Shown here: positions 1 to 10,988 of the stretch, in pieces
Layout of the letters: every line of letters begins with the position of its first letter
Numbering within the stretch: the first letter of the stretch is position 1
NCBI GenBank assembly: GCA_015680905.1
Contig: CM027377.1
Span: forward strand, 14,718,501-14,782,500
Reading direction: 5' to 3'
DNA from: Coptis chinensis
Lineage: Eukaryota > Streptophyta > Magnoliopsida > Ranunculales > Ranunculaceae
Length of the DNA: 64,000 nt
Program-made: the position numbers and the translations under genes
Notes under the pieces: generated by a model
What the model saw: only the letters and a program-made list of their open reading frames with translations
What the model was told of the DNA's origin: nothing
The model's database searches: none

Positions 1-90
1 TAATCCAATGATATTTGGCTAATCCCCCTTATTAGAGAAAGTGAATTATTGAATTATGTATGTGTTTCAATGAGTTTAATTAATTGTATG

Positions 91-487
91 TGTTTCGGTA
101 GTTAACTGCTTCAACACAACGAGAGCAATGGTAAATTGATATTGGGGGAGATGAAACTGAACCAAATAATGACTGCCTACATACCCAAGATCTATTCTCT
201 AGGGATCAAGTTTCCACGTAGTTCCTTATGAAAAATAATGTGGTATTTATATAGGTAGAGTAGAGAGTCCTTGTAGCTCAAGTAATCTTGTTGCTTGAGT
301 AATTGTGGTAGAATATAACTCTCAACTGATAATTATCTCTTTTATAAGAAATGAATATGGACATAAATCAATGTACATTAGTGGCAAGCCATGTGGCTAA
401 GGTTCAGCCTTAGACATATGAGTTAATGGGCATGTACATTGATCCATGATATTGCAAATTGGGCTTTAGCCCTGTTGATTAAATGAA
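91..487 (-). repeat. 3' LTR of the gypsy element, inner end missing
   Basis: About 397 bp align with the right LTR, from TGTTTCGG at 91 to AAATGAA at 487, with high identity over most of the length (for example the block around 205-480). After 487 the sequence departs completely from the right LTR, which continues another 54 bp to its terminal CA. The lost part is the start of U3 in element orientation. A further short insertion/deletion difference (about 25 bp) lies near the outer end. Confidence 0.85.
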
Positions 488-1317
488 CTCAAACCGTCGT
501 TTACCTTATCGCTCTTCAGCTGAATCCGCTTCGTCCTATACAAGTACCTAAAACACCACCAATTTCAGTTGTCGAAAACGTAACGATTCGGCACCAAAGC
601 GTAATACATACCCTTCAGAAACCGGTAAAACGATTTCGCCATAGCCAAACAACCATAAAACAGTAATCTTTCTTACGGCATGTAGTGATCCAACAAACTT
701 AACACGGTCATCGTCCATCACTTTTTCGGTGGAAGACCATGTCGTCTCTGCCCATGGAAGACCTATGCTGGGCTCTGTAAGGCGCCCGTAGAATAGTCAC
801 CCGTCAGCGCAGCTTGGATTCCGAGGATATCGCGGTAAGCATCCTTTGTGCGTTATGCTTTTTATGCATGGGCGTTGAACTGTGGAACTCCTTCCTCAGG
901 AATCACTGTACGGATCATGTGGAGGTGACATAACACTGTTGGTGTATGGATCGAATTCGGACATGAGCTGATGAGAAGAAAAGTGGTGAAGGCGATACCG
1001 ATGGTGCCTGTATTTGAAAAACTGATACTACCAACATGATATGGTGCAGCGCCAATAAAGGAAGGGCACCATACCTACCCTTTGTTAACATGGCCGATTT
1101 GTGAGCTCGCTGACCCGGATTTTGACCTATCTGACCCGTTGTTTTTTCTTTTCTATTTTTTCAGGTAGAACTACCGTACTATACGAGCGAAAAATACTCA
1201 AGAAGAAAACTCGATGACGATCGCAGACTTGGTGAGGTGGAAAGAAGGTGTGAATCTGGCGATTACACGGAACCGCGTCGATGGTCGCTAAGGAAATAAA
1301 AAATACTAGGACTCGAA
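488..1317. other. Element-internal noncoding stretch
   Basis: This lies inside the gypsy element between the truncated 3' LTR and the antisense coding remnant. I see no convincing ORF on either strand. The expected polypurine tract next to the 3' LTR is not recognisable at 488, which agrees with a deletion of the U3 start and its neighbourhood. Confidence 0.5.
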
Positions 1318-3400
1318 ATTTGAAATGGAGGAAGTGTACGAATTTGACTTTAAAGTCGAAGAAGATAAAGTAGTAATGGCTTACACACAATTAAATTGCG
1401 GGGAGTGCAATTCCGTTGAGCAAAGAAATTGCGCAATTATTGGAGTGGTGGCAAATAGCACCGGGACAACTGCCAATATCATTCTGGTTAATCTTTACGA
1501 GAGCGCACCGTTTACAAAATGAATTTAACGAAGGTTCGGGGCTCAAGAAATCTTGGCGTTGATCTGACCGAAAGCCCATCTTGTGAAAGGGTACATAAAA
1601 TTTGAAATTGAATTCAAGGATTCAAATAGAAGTTTTAAAGGGTTCCCAAAAGTATACACCGGATGGGATAGATTTATGTACCGCTTGCGAGGGAAGTGGA
1701 ATCCGACAGAGTTTAGAGTGCCGAACAAATTTCGAGGTAAGCCAAAACATAAGTATTGAAAATTGTACTACGAGTAAATTGTTGACTAACACGAGTTATT
1801 TTTGTGTCTAACAGAAAACGCGAGTACACTCCCAGACATTAAATTGGACAAGGAAGTGGAGAACAACCTTCGTTTCTTCTTTCATGAATGTTCTGACGAA
1901 AGATTGGTAGATCTGAGCTACTTTGATGATATTGTTGATTTCCGACACTATGGGGGTATCGAACAACGGCCCGATAGGTCCATAGATACACATAGTGAAA
2001 TGGCGAAGAAGAATAAGAGTCTCAGAAATGCAATATTTGGCAGCGATAGCGATAGTGAAAAGAAGATGGAACGGAATTAACACAGCGAGAATTAGTGCTG
2101 AGCTTGCCAAATACAAATAGCGAATTGTACAAAAGAAGATGTTCCACAAGAAAACCAACGTCACAATGTATGATGCCTCGAGGGACGAGACTACAATGCA
2201 CAAAACAGCCCAGACGAAAAATAATACATTCTCAACACAAGAGGAAAATGTATGTACCGTAGAAAATATAGATATGTAAAAGTGTAGAGAGATGTAATAT
2301 CTCGTTCTGGTTTGGTATAAATAGGAAAAGAACGAAACAGTGATACTTACAAAAGATAGTGCAACGAAGAACACAAAGTCGATGAAAGAAAATAAACTGC
2401 ATAGCAAAATGCAGGAGCAAAGAATCCAACAACCACTGGCAAGTATTGTCAGGGGTAATACTACTCATGGAGGAAAACCACAGAATCTGTTAACAGTAAG
2501 TTGACCGTTGATTTTTACTATTGCGTTAGGACGGTAAAGAAATTTGTGTCCAACACTAAACCGATGAAAATGGCAGATGAAGCAGAGATGTTCAAGTTTG
2601 GAAGACGAAGTGAAGGGATTGCCCAGGATTACACCAATGGAAGGCCTCGAAAAATATCAAAAATGTGACCAGAATACGGAGAACATCTGAGAATATGACA
2701 GAGCAATGTCAATGATTTTCGATAGTATAAACCAGGTATGATAGTATTATTTTTATCAGTTATTGCAAACTTGTGTTTAAGTCTGAAAAATGATGAAATC
2801 AGATATTTTTCGGCGCAGGTTAAAACGGCGGTAGTACGGGGCAAAGACATTCTTGAAAAAGTCGCGAAGAAAAATATCATTCCGAATGAAGTCAATGCCT
2901 TAGAAGAAATAGAGAAAGTGGAGATACTCAACCAAAAATTGGAAGAGACAAACAAAGCGTTAAGCGGAACCATCAGAGAGTTAGAAGCGAAAACAAAAAC
3001 TTAACCGAAGCCGGACGGAAGAAGCGGAGGAGAGATCGTCTGAAAAATTTGGGAAAGCCTGTGAGATAATGGAGGAACACAAATACTTAAAAGCAGATGT
3101 GATAGAATTGAAGTCACTCATGGCGACCAAAGATCAGGAACTTAAACGTGCACAAAAAGAGGTAGAGAAAAATAACAAGCTTTAATGATGATTTAAACGG
3201 CGGCTCGGCCAAGATCACGTGCAAATGGCAATTGCGGAATATTCCGTAAGACAACCGACAAAGACTTTAATAGAAGCGGGGAGATGAACTAGAACGTGAG
3301 AAGATGAATTACAAAGATTTGTACGAGTTGTATATGCGAAAAGTTGGGAAGGAACCATTGGATTTTCCCAAACCAATGATCATGTGATTGCGAGTATGTA
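1318..3400 (+). pseudogene. Antisense extra ORF of the gypsy element (putative transposase/plant-mobile-domain-like)
   Basis: Between pol and the 3' LTR, coding-like sequence runs opposite to gag-pol. Readable pieces include FKGFPKVYTGWDRFMYRLRG in one frame at about 1630-1700, an acidic stretch LPDIKLDKEVENNLRFFFHE at about 1830, and a serine/aspartate patch GSDSDSEKK near 2040. Charged, heptad-like segments follow at 2860-3180: NALEEIEKVEILNQKLEE, ELEAKTK and SLMATKDQELKRAQKEVEK, which suggest a coiled coil. Tat-like elements are known to carry antisense extra ORFs, and the W-x-R-F block resembles the gypsy-type putative transposase family. Identity is tentative and the frame is broken many times. 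Confidence 0.45.
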
Positions 3401-4099
3401 ATACCATAGAGCTAAAAATTCTTTTTATGAAAATAAAAATAAAGTATGTGTTGGCTATTGAATATCATGTGATGTCAGATAACATACCTGCATAAAACTT
3501 AGTGTTGTTGATTTATGAATGTAAAAGAACGAGACGCCCCCATGTAGAGAGAAAAACCTCCCAATATAGAACCATTGGAGAAAGCTATTGAAAGGCAAAG
3601 GGGACATGATCGTCCTTAATGAACCTAGCTATTCAGGTGTTAAAATATTTGTACCGAACGTGAAGCAAGGCCTGACAACTGTTGGAGTTGTCACAGGTTC
3701 AAAGTCGTCACCCGTGCACTGGGACCAAACTAAAACACAACGCCATTGCCTTAGTAGTGGAATTAGCACGGATATCGTATTGTGGGAGTATTGCAATAAT
3801 TGTTCCGAGCAAGAATAACCATCTTATTGACTCGGATTTCCGTCAAGTAGGCATGAATGTGACTTACTTGGACCGAAAAAGGCATAATATGAATGACCTC
3901 CCTAGAATGAACGTTAATGAATGACATTGTTGAAAGTAAAAGTACAAATGAATAGAGAAATGTAAAATGATAACCAAACTAAGAGAATGGATGTTGAATG
4001 CCTTTATTGATGGATAAAATAGAACGAACTACATAGATGGATAGATTTGCTATTGATGGAGTAATGTAAAATTGCAAAACATTTCCTAACGGTAAAACT
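3401..4099. other. Spacer between pol end and antisense remnant
   Basis: Element-internal sequence with short overlapping plus-strand ORFs (3588-3818, 3682-3924) that show no recognisable domain. It may contain the C-terminal end or the promoter side of the antisense ORF, but nothing can be assigned. Confidence 0.4.
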
Positions 4100-5524
4100 T
4101 GCGAAGGTGGTAAGCATTCCATGGCTTCTCTATTATTCTTCCGAAATAGTACGGAGGAAATATGACCCCTTAGATCTTTGGACGATCTATGATGTAGGGT
4201 CCTTGCCAATTTTCCCCAAACTTTCCCCGATTCTATAAGTTTTTGGTTTTCTGAGAGAACCCAGTCTTTAGGAGCAAAAAGACTTAGGACGGATCTTCTT
4301 GTCGTAGTTCCGTTTCATGTCGACTTGATACTTAATAAGCTGTTGTAGTCCCTCGAGCGAACCTCATCAATAAGAGCTTTTGGTCGAGCCAAAGTAGTGT
4401 CATTGGAACTGTTTCAACAAAGAATCGACCCGAGATGTTTGGAAATCAGGTTCAGTAGGTAAAGGCGCTTCAAACACCATATGCAAGGTTAAAAGGTGAT
4501 AATGTAGTTGAATATTTTGGCATTGTCCTATAAGCCCACAAGAGGCGGTGGTAACTCCTTGACCCAATTTCCTTTGGCCAGTCAAACGCGCCTCTTTAGG
4601 TTGGCCAAAATCACCTTATTGGTGGCTTCGCCTGTCTATAACTGCGGATGATAAGGTGCGGAGAAGTTATGTCAGATCTTCAAATTAGCAACGTAGCCCG
4701 ATTTAATTTCTTCAAAGCATCAAATTGTTTACCATTATCCGATACAAGTGTGTAGGGATGCCAAAGCGACAAACAATATTTCTCCATAAAACATTTTGGC
4801 GTTGGAAGCATGGATTTGGACCAAAGGCTTTGCTTCTACCCATTTGGTAAAGTGTCGGTTGCCACAAGAAGGAATCGTGATACTACCCCGGAGCTTTAGG
4901 TAAAGGGCCAATAATGTCTAAGCCCCATTTGGCAAATGGCCATGGGCTAAGCATGGGATGCAACTTCGAATGTAGTTTACTCATATTATCGTGCTTTTGG
5001 CATGGCTCACACCTCTCATATAGGTGTTTTGCATCCTTTTGCATCTCGGCCACCAATATCGCAATGTCATAGCCTTATGAGCTAAACTTAAGCCCCTTGG
5101 AGTGGCTTCCGCATAAGCCGGAGTGAATCTCTTCCAAAACTTGAAGTCCTTCCTGTTTTGAGAGGCATCGCAACATAGGGTTTAAGTCCGAGCCTTTGCG
5201 ATATAAGTGCAAACTTCCGTCAAGAACAAGATATCACCAAAACTTCCATGCATCGCGTTTGATTCTTTCAGCGAGTTTTGGTTCTGGCGGAAGTGAAGAA
5301 ACTTGCAAGTAGTGGATATAAGGAAGACGCCAATCTTGTGTATCGGAGATCATCACTGGCTCTGATAGTATCATATCGGGAACTTCAGGACTATCATCTG
5401 CTTCATGTACCAACTCACTATCTGTTTCGGGAGCGAATTCAGGAGGAACAAATGGATCTACATATTCTAATGGAAGATCCAAAATATGGTCATGTTGTGA
5501 ATTTTCCATCTCCGCTTTTTCCAC
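4100..5524 (-). pseudogene. Gypsy integrase remnant
   Basis: The N-terminal linker (5234-5524) ends WRLPYIHYL, SLPPEPKLAERIKRDAWKF. The zinc-finger part is recognisable at about 5000-5110 (AHKAMTLRYWWPR, then CEPCQKH), followed by HPMLSPWPFAKWGLDIIGPL at about 4900-4980. The catalytic core is traceable from HFTKWVEAKPL but carries several stops and shifts. The C-terminal part near 4100-4220 reads GENWQGPYIID and KPWNAYHLRKFYR and ends at a stop, which marks the end of pol. The enzyme would insert the cDNA into the genome. It is clearly inactive here. Confidence 0.8.
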
Positions 5525-5616
5525 TTCCGAGTCATGATTGGTGTGCGATTATCGTGGGTCGATTTATTTGTTAGCATTATAAACAAAACAAGTAATTGCT
5601 TTCATGTACATACAAG

Positions 5617-5940
5617 TCATGCAATTCTTTTTCGGTAAAAGTCAATGCTTGGCTCTTTTACGGAACTTAACGGTGATGTGTCTTGACTCTTCGCTAACGG
5701 CGGCGGTGGAGAGATTAGCCAATGAATCAGCATGGCGTATGTCATTTTGGGTCTTTGAGTGATAGAGATGTTATCAAATTGTCGAGCAAGACTATGTATC
5801 AAACCAAGATAAGCCGCCATACGATCATCTCTTGCTTCAAAAGACGCCAAACTGATTGGCCCAAAGGCGAGAATCGTGTATAGCTGGAGCTTTCGCCCCG
5901 GTTTCAAAGTCGTTCTCAAAGGCACAAACGGCGACCTCAT
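5617..5940 (-). pseudogene. Second, archaeal-type RNase H remnant of the gypsy element
   Basis: The 107-residue piece contains FEARDDRMAAYLGLIHSLAR and QFDNISITQ. These match the C-terminal half of the additional RNase H of Tat-like elements (the E-A-x-D-x-R-M-x-x-Y-L pattern, then an F-x-x-I-x-I-x-x-x-P strand). The upstream strand encoding EYEVAVCAFENDF is seen in the same region in another frame. A doubled RNase H is a known marker of the Tat lineage; assignment here is by motif only. Confidence 0.7.
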
Positions 5941-6105
5941 ACTCGGCCGTTATTTGAAGCGGCGAAGCCAAGTCGCCTGATTTATCAATCTTCTCTCCAC
6001 GGGTTTAACAAAACGCATCCAATTCGGACCAGATTTATTATGGGAGCCATCCGAATAAACAATCCATAGGTCAATGGGATTAGGAATTGCGTTTGCAAGT
6101 TGGTC

Positions 6106-6723
6106 TTAAATTAAGCCCCCAGTTATTGGTGGCGGAGAATGTCTTCCATAGATTCTTTCTTGGCGTAAGAAATCGTCAATAGGAGAATCATAAATCGGAA
6201 AATCAGCTATCAAAGAAGCTAGAGCATGTCCTTTTTCAGTGAGACGACTTTCAAAGACAATGCTATATGCACTAAGATAACTTTCCCATTCGGCTAATCT
6301 GCTTGGTTCCCGTGCATTACGAAAGATCTTTGCGTAAAGGGATACTTTCAATTATAAACTCGACCAACCTCCACGGAAGTATGGTTTTAACCGACGAGCG
6401 GCATGAACCCATGCAAGTGCCATTTTTTCCATCTTTGAATAACGAGACTCAGCTCCGGTTAACGTCTTACTGACAAAAAAGACGGATCTACTATCATCTA
6501 CGAAAAGAACAACACTAACAGTTTGAGTTGTAGCTGCTAGGTACATGCCAATCGGTTGACCCGTTGAAGGACTTGTCAATATAGGAGGATTGACCAAGTA
6601 TTTCTTCGAGTTGTTGCAATGCCATCTCACAATCAATGTTCCAAGTTGCCCCCCTTTAAAGTCCGGAAGAAGGGATGACAACGATCGAATATTTAGAAAT
6701 AAATCTATGAAGAAGCGTGGCAA
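6106..6723 (-). pseudogene. Gypsy RNase H (first copy) and connecting segment
   Basis: Residues from 6352-6723 read KKYLVNPPILTSP, MYLAATTQTVSVVLF and SKTLTGAESRYSKMEKMALA, the RNase H-type domain that directly follows the gypsy RT. The adjoining piece 6106-6351 continues with SRLAEWESYLSAYSIVFESR and GHALASLIADFP, the linker leading into the second RNase H in Tat elements. A frame change separates the two pieces near 6350. The domain would remove the RNA strand of the RNA/DNA hybrid during reverse transcription. Confidence 0.8.
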
Positions 6724-6835
6724 GCCGACCCGATAAGCCGTTGAATTTCCTTCTTATTTTTGGTGATGGCATATCAATAGCGCTGCGATATATCGATCGG
6801 GGATTAGCCTCAATACCTCTACGAGTCATGAGGTA

Positions 6836-7411
6836 TCAGAAATTTTCAAAAGAGAGGCCAAAAGAACATTTGGCGGGATTGAGTCTCATGTTATACTTGT
6901 TAAGCCTATCAAAAACAAGTTGAAGATCGGAAAGATGATCACCAATAAGCTTCGATTTAGCGACTATATCATCAATATAAGCCTCGATTATTATCCCCGG
7001 CCGGTCGGGAAAAATTGTATTGACAAGCTTTTGGTAGGTTGCACCGGCATTTTCAGACAAAAAAGGCATAACGATGTAGAGAAAATGCTTGGTGTCGGTA
7101 ATGAAAGCGGTGAACTCTTGGTCATCCACATTCAAAGAGATGCGGTAGTACCCGAAGAAGCATCCATGAAAGATAGGCGTTGGAATCGAAGTGGCATCCA
7201 ATAGTTCGGAAATTCGTGGCAATGGATACGGATGAATCGGACAAAGCTGCGTTAAGGTTTGTAAAGTCAATACAAATTCTGATTTGTCCGTTCTTTTTGG
7301 CACTGCGACGACATTAGCAAGCCATTTTGGGTAAGTAACCTCGTCGGATAAAGTTAACCGCAAGTAGCTTATCAATCTCCTCTTTAACTTTGAGCTTCCG
7401 ATCGGTGCCAT
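6836..7411 (-). pseudogene. Gypsy reverse transcriptase domain, frameshifted
   Basis: This 191-residue open stretch has the RT palm and fingers motifs in order: YPKWLANVVAVPK, the PLPRISELLDA segment, FTAFITDTKHFLYIVMPF, GATYQKLVNTIF and the active-site box EAYIDDIVAKS. The first catalytic aspartate (normally in FMDA-SGY) falls in another frame: at about 7150-7170 the +1 frame reads SFMDASSG while the open frame reads IFHGCFFGYYRI. Paired compensating shifts, or assembly indels, are implied. The domain copies element RNA into DNA. It is one segment of pol, continuing into RNase H on the left. Confidence 0.9.
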
Positions 7412-7748
7412 TCTTCTTGGTTTTAGCTTAACGGCTTGAAACTTGGATCAATGTCAAGTTTATGACAGTAAAATGAAGAAGGGTATTCGGCATTTCCTCG
7501 ATTTTCCAAGCGAAGATATGCTTATTTTCATTTGTAAGAGGAAACCAACTCTTTTTGTTCTACTTTCGAAAGTTCAGCGGAAATAAAAGTGGTTTCTTCT
7601 GCTGAATCTCCTACTTGCACTTCCAAAAGTCGATCCACTGTAGGCGGCCCTTGCACATGAGCCTCAATATTATATAGATGGAGGGCACGCGCAGTAGCTG
7701 CAGATAACTTGGGCGGGGGCACTTGCAAGGATCGTATTACCTCGAACT

Positions 7749-8307
7749 TCAGATTTTTATAGTCATCCATTGCTTTGTCATGACAAGAATGGGGCGATAT
7801 ACGGTCACTTCTGAACCTTGCAAATATGCCCGAGAGAATGGGAACTTGACACTGTGATGAAATGTGGAGACTCTGACCCCCATGGAATGTATCAATCTAC
7901 CCAAAATTGCGTTATAGTGGGATCGACGGTCCATCAATAAGAAATCGAGCTCAACTTCTTTGTTCATTAATTTGATTGGTAAGGTAATTCTTCCAACCGT
8001 TGAAGATGTTGTCCCATCAAAACCGATGATAGGATTGTCTTGGCGATGATCATACCCTCGCGAAGTTGCATCGAGAATAACATCCACGAAAATGGCCGGA
8101 GGTGGCCCCTGTGTTGATCATTACCCGTTGAACGACGAAGCACCTATAGACCACGAAATTATAAGCTGCGTCATAGTGAGGGTGATATACACCAAGGAGA
8201 TCATCATCGATGAATCGGAGGGGCTCTTCGGAAGTCTCGATGCGGATTCCTTTGACAAAATCGACTTTGTTGATACGGTTAAATTCACCAACATAACTAA
8301 CTTTCAA
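7749..8307 (-). pseudogene. Gypsy aspartic protease remnant
   Basis: Two overlapping minus-strand pieces (8050-8307 and 7749-8087) make up the usual plant gypsy protease region. A motif reading VMINTGATSG stands where family members have the catalytic D-S/T-G triad, so the aspartate appears to be replaced by asparagine. It is followed by GFDGTTSSTVGRITLPI and by DFLLMDRRSHYNAILGR, the conserved tail of the fold (typically YNAILGRP). The enzyme would cut the Gag-Pol polyprotein. The frame switch at about 8060 and the changed triad argue that it is dead. Confidence 0.75.
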
Positions 8308-8349
8308 ACGCTTTTGATTCTTACTCGACTTTTGGAAAGAGACTCAACA

Positions 8350-10161
8350 TGAGAATGGGAAACATTAATGACATGCTCATAAGTTTGCGAATCACTGTTG
8401 AGAGTTTTTAATAAGATATTCATTTAAAAGTCCTTTCTCTACTAATTTCTGAATCCGACCCCGAGAAAAGCGACAAAGTTACGTCTCATGGCCATAGTCA
8501 TTATGGAATTTACATAAAGGCTTTGTCCCTTGTCGCTTTGGTATCTTCGAAAGTGGATAAAGGCGGGAAAGAAGATTCCCACTTTTCAACTTCTCATATA
8601 CAACAGAGAGTACTTGGCATTGGCGGGGTCAATTTTAGCTCGGTGTAGAGTTTTTCCATCCACGATTGAAATTGACTTTGCCGATTGTCATTCTTTCCAT
8701 CGTTATGTTGTTGATCCGATCGTCCTTTTCCGACTTAAAATTCTTCTTTGTCGGAAAAATCTTTTACTCGAATATCTTTGTCCCTTGCTACTTTCGCCGA
8801 TAGGTTCTCCTCGATCTGGATGGATGTGTTGCTCAAACCCTCACATACGAGATCGTGATCGAGTTTTAGGGACATCTTTAATTAGAGAGTGGTAAAGATC
8901 CCTTACAATGAAGTTTGAACACGTCTCTTTCATAATATAATGCTTCTTTAAAGGCGAAAGAAGCATCCCATCACAAACCACGGAACATCTCTGCTGCTGC
9001 CTTTCGGAACCTAGTAACAAAAGTAAGTAACTTTTCGTCACTTTGTTGCTTGATGTTCAAAAGTGAGTTGACATCCTTTGGCGTCTTGCAATTGTGGCGG
9101 AAACGATTAACAAACTGATTTTCTAGTTCATTGAATTGGTGAATTGATCTTGAAGGCAATTCACTAAACCAGCGTAATGCATCTCCCTTTAGAGTTGATT
9201 GGAAAGAGCTTACATATGAAGGGTCATCTCCACCCCATAACACCAACTTATTTTTGAGCGATAGAACATGCAAGCGGGATCTCCTTTCGACTCATCATAA
9301 AGTTCAAAATCGGGTTGTTTGAAGTCGGGATGGTGGTAAACTTCTTGAATGTCGATCGAAAACTTATCAAATGCGCCATCATTGGTATCAAGTTTTTCAT
9401 CCTTACATCCCCGACTCTCTATCGTTAAGTTCTTTTGCAATCAACTATTTCAATTTGTTGTTACATTAAAGTTAAAGTATTGGCTCGAACAACCTGGGCG
9501 CCCCCGGTCATGTGGAGAAGGATACCTTCCATTATCTCTTATTGGAGTTAGAGATCTTTGGCGGTACCCCGATCGACTCCGACCCGGTGATTGTCTTTTG
9601 TCTATCCCCTGTAACTAGCCCTTTGTCTAGGCGGTAGTCACCCTTGGCGGGTGGTCGGAATAATTATACCACTTCTCCATGTTTTGTTGCTCTTATGCGG
9701 GATGCCGCCTTCCGATCGTGTCGGACATATCTCGGATGGCGGTCTTCCCTGAAATTGCTTCTCAGAGGTAAATCTTCCCTTTGAGATCGGACATGTCTAG
9801 GGTAGTAGTTATCCCTGCCAATCCGATTCTCCCCATAAGTACGGGTAATAGGGTCATTACTCTTAGAGCGTGCACTAGTTGATTGTGTTTGAGAAATAAC
9901 ACGTTGCTGAGGACGATTAAGTGGTTCTTCAAGACGGTCCCATACACTGGAATGGCCTGCGTCTCTTCGTGGTCGCCTTGATGTTGTTGAATTTGCAACA
10001 TCGTCCACCGGCCTTTGCCTCTTTGCCAGCTTCCTTGTCAAGTTCCTATTTAAATTTTTGACTCGTCGTAACTCCCGTTCAACCGTATTAGGGGTGAATT
10101 GGCTGTTACTATCACCTTTTCCGCTAGTTAGCGTGAGAGTAATGTCCACGTCCATATCCAT
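8350..10161 (-). pseudogene. Gypsy gag polyprotein remnant
   Basis: The coding remnant starts at a methionine at 10161 and runs through several frames. The first 165 residues form a basic, arginine-rich leader. The capsid-like core lies at about 8971-9273 and shows the retrotransposon gag pattern LKGDALRWFSELP, FNELENQFVNRF and DEKLLTFVTRFRKAAAEMF. At about 8400-8520 the minus strand still encodes the KFHNDYGHET string that in Tat-type gags precedes the protease. Frame changes separate the pieces, so no single protein can be made. The product would assemble the virus-like particle and bind the element RNA. Confidence 0.8.
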
Positions 10162-10487
10162 GTCAACTGAAGGATCGACATGGACGGGCGGACCGCATGG
10201 AGGATTCTTGACTTACTTATCGGTTTTCTTGTTGCAAAGCTGTTATGGTTGAGTCTTGAAGCGGTTTATGCGGCCTTTTTCTTGGGAGGCGGTGGTTTCT
10301 TCGCTTCTGATTGGATGTTGAGAATTGATTCTACTACTAGGAGTAACTTGATTGTTCAACGGTTCATGCATTGGCGATTTGAAATTCGAGGGTTGCGATT
10401 CTTGTTAGTAGGAGGAATATGTTGACTATTTGGTGCGCTTCTTGTGCTTACCATCTTGATTGTTTCCGCGTGATAATGAATTCTAAA

Positions 10488-10511
10488 GTCCCCACAGACG
10501 GCGGCCAATTA
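10488..10511 (-). promoter_or_regulatory. Putative primer binding site region
   Basis: Directly inside the 5' LTR the minus strand reads TAATTGGCCGCCGTCTGTGG and on. A TTGGCGCCGTCTGTGG-type string at this position is usual in Tat-like plant gypsy elements and corresponds to the tRNA primer site. This copy has an extra C in that string. The tRNA identity was not determined. Confidence 0.5.
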
Positions 10512-10983
10512 TGTTTTCGGCAAGAACTGCTTCAAACAAGCGAGCAATGGTAACGAAACACACTAAGAAGCGAGAGGAATTTGATGTTGGGGAGATGGCC
10601 GAACCAAATAATGGCTGCACTCATTACCAAGATCTATTCTCTAGAGATTAAGTTTCCACGTAGTTCCTTATGAAAAATAATGTGGTATTTATATAGGTAG
10701 AGTAGAGAGTCTTTGTAGCTCAAGTAATCTTGTTGTTTGAGTAATTGTGATAGAATATAACTCTCAACTGATAATTATCTCTTTGATAAGAAATGAATAT
10801 GGACATAAATCAATGTACATTAGTGGCAAGCCATGTGGCTAAGGTTCAGCCTTAGACATATGAGTTAATGGGTATGTACATTGATCCATGATATTGCGAA
10901 TTGGGCTTTAGCCCTGTTGATTAAATGAATAAAATAGAGACCCCTACTAATGGACGTTTGCCACATAGGTGGGGGTCAAAACA
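10512..10983 (-). repeat. 5' LTR of the gypsy element, full length
   Basis: The 472-bp LTR begins TGTTTTCGG on the plus strand and ends GTCAAAACA. In element orientation it therefore starts TGTTTTGACC and ends GAAAACA, a normal TG...CA LTR. It is followed by the target duplication GTATG at 10984-10988. It is the more complete of the two copies. Confidence 0.85.
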
Positions 10984-10988
10984 GTATG

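Larger units (their letters stand above)
91..10983 (-). mobile_element. Ty3/gypsy LTR retrotransposon, Tat-like organisation
   Basis: The element is bounded by two related LTRs (left 91-487, right 10512-10983), and 5-bp direct repeats GTATG lie immediately outside them (86-90 and 10984-10988), as expected for a target site duplication. The coding order on the minus strand is gag, protease, reverse transcriptase, RNase H, a second RNase H-like domain, then integrase, so the right LTR is the 5' LTR. The double RNase H and the long 3.6-kb stretch between pol and the 3' LTR point to the Tat branch of plant gypsy elements. Every domain contains frameshifts or stops, so the copy cannot be autonomous. 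Outer LTR ends read TG...CA. The lineage is inferred from domain order, not from a tree. Confidence 0.9.

Noticed and set aside
1808-2407. A 199-codon minus-strand ORF, the longest in the left third
   Set aside because: Its F/L/I/S-rich sequence has no domain and lies opposite the acidic and lysine-rich antisense remnant; it is probably a shadow.
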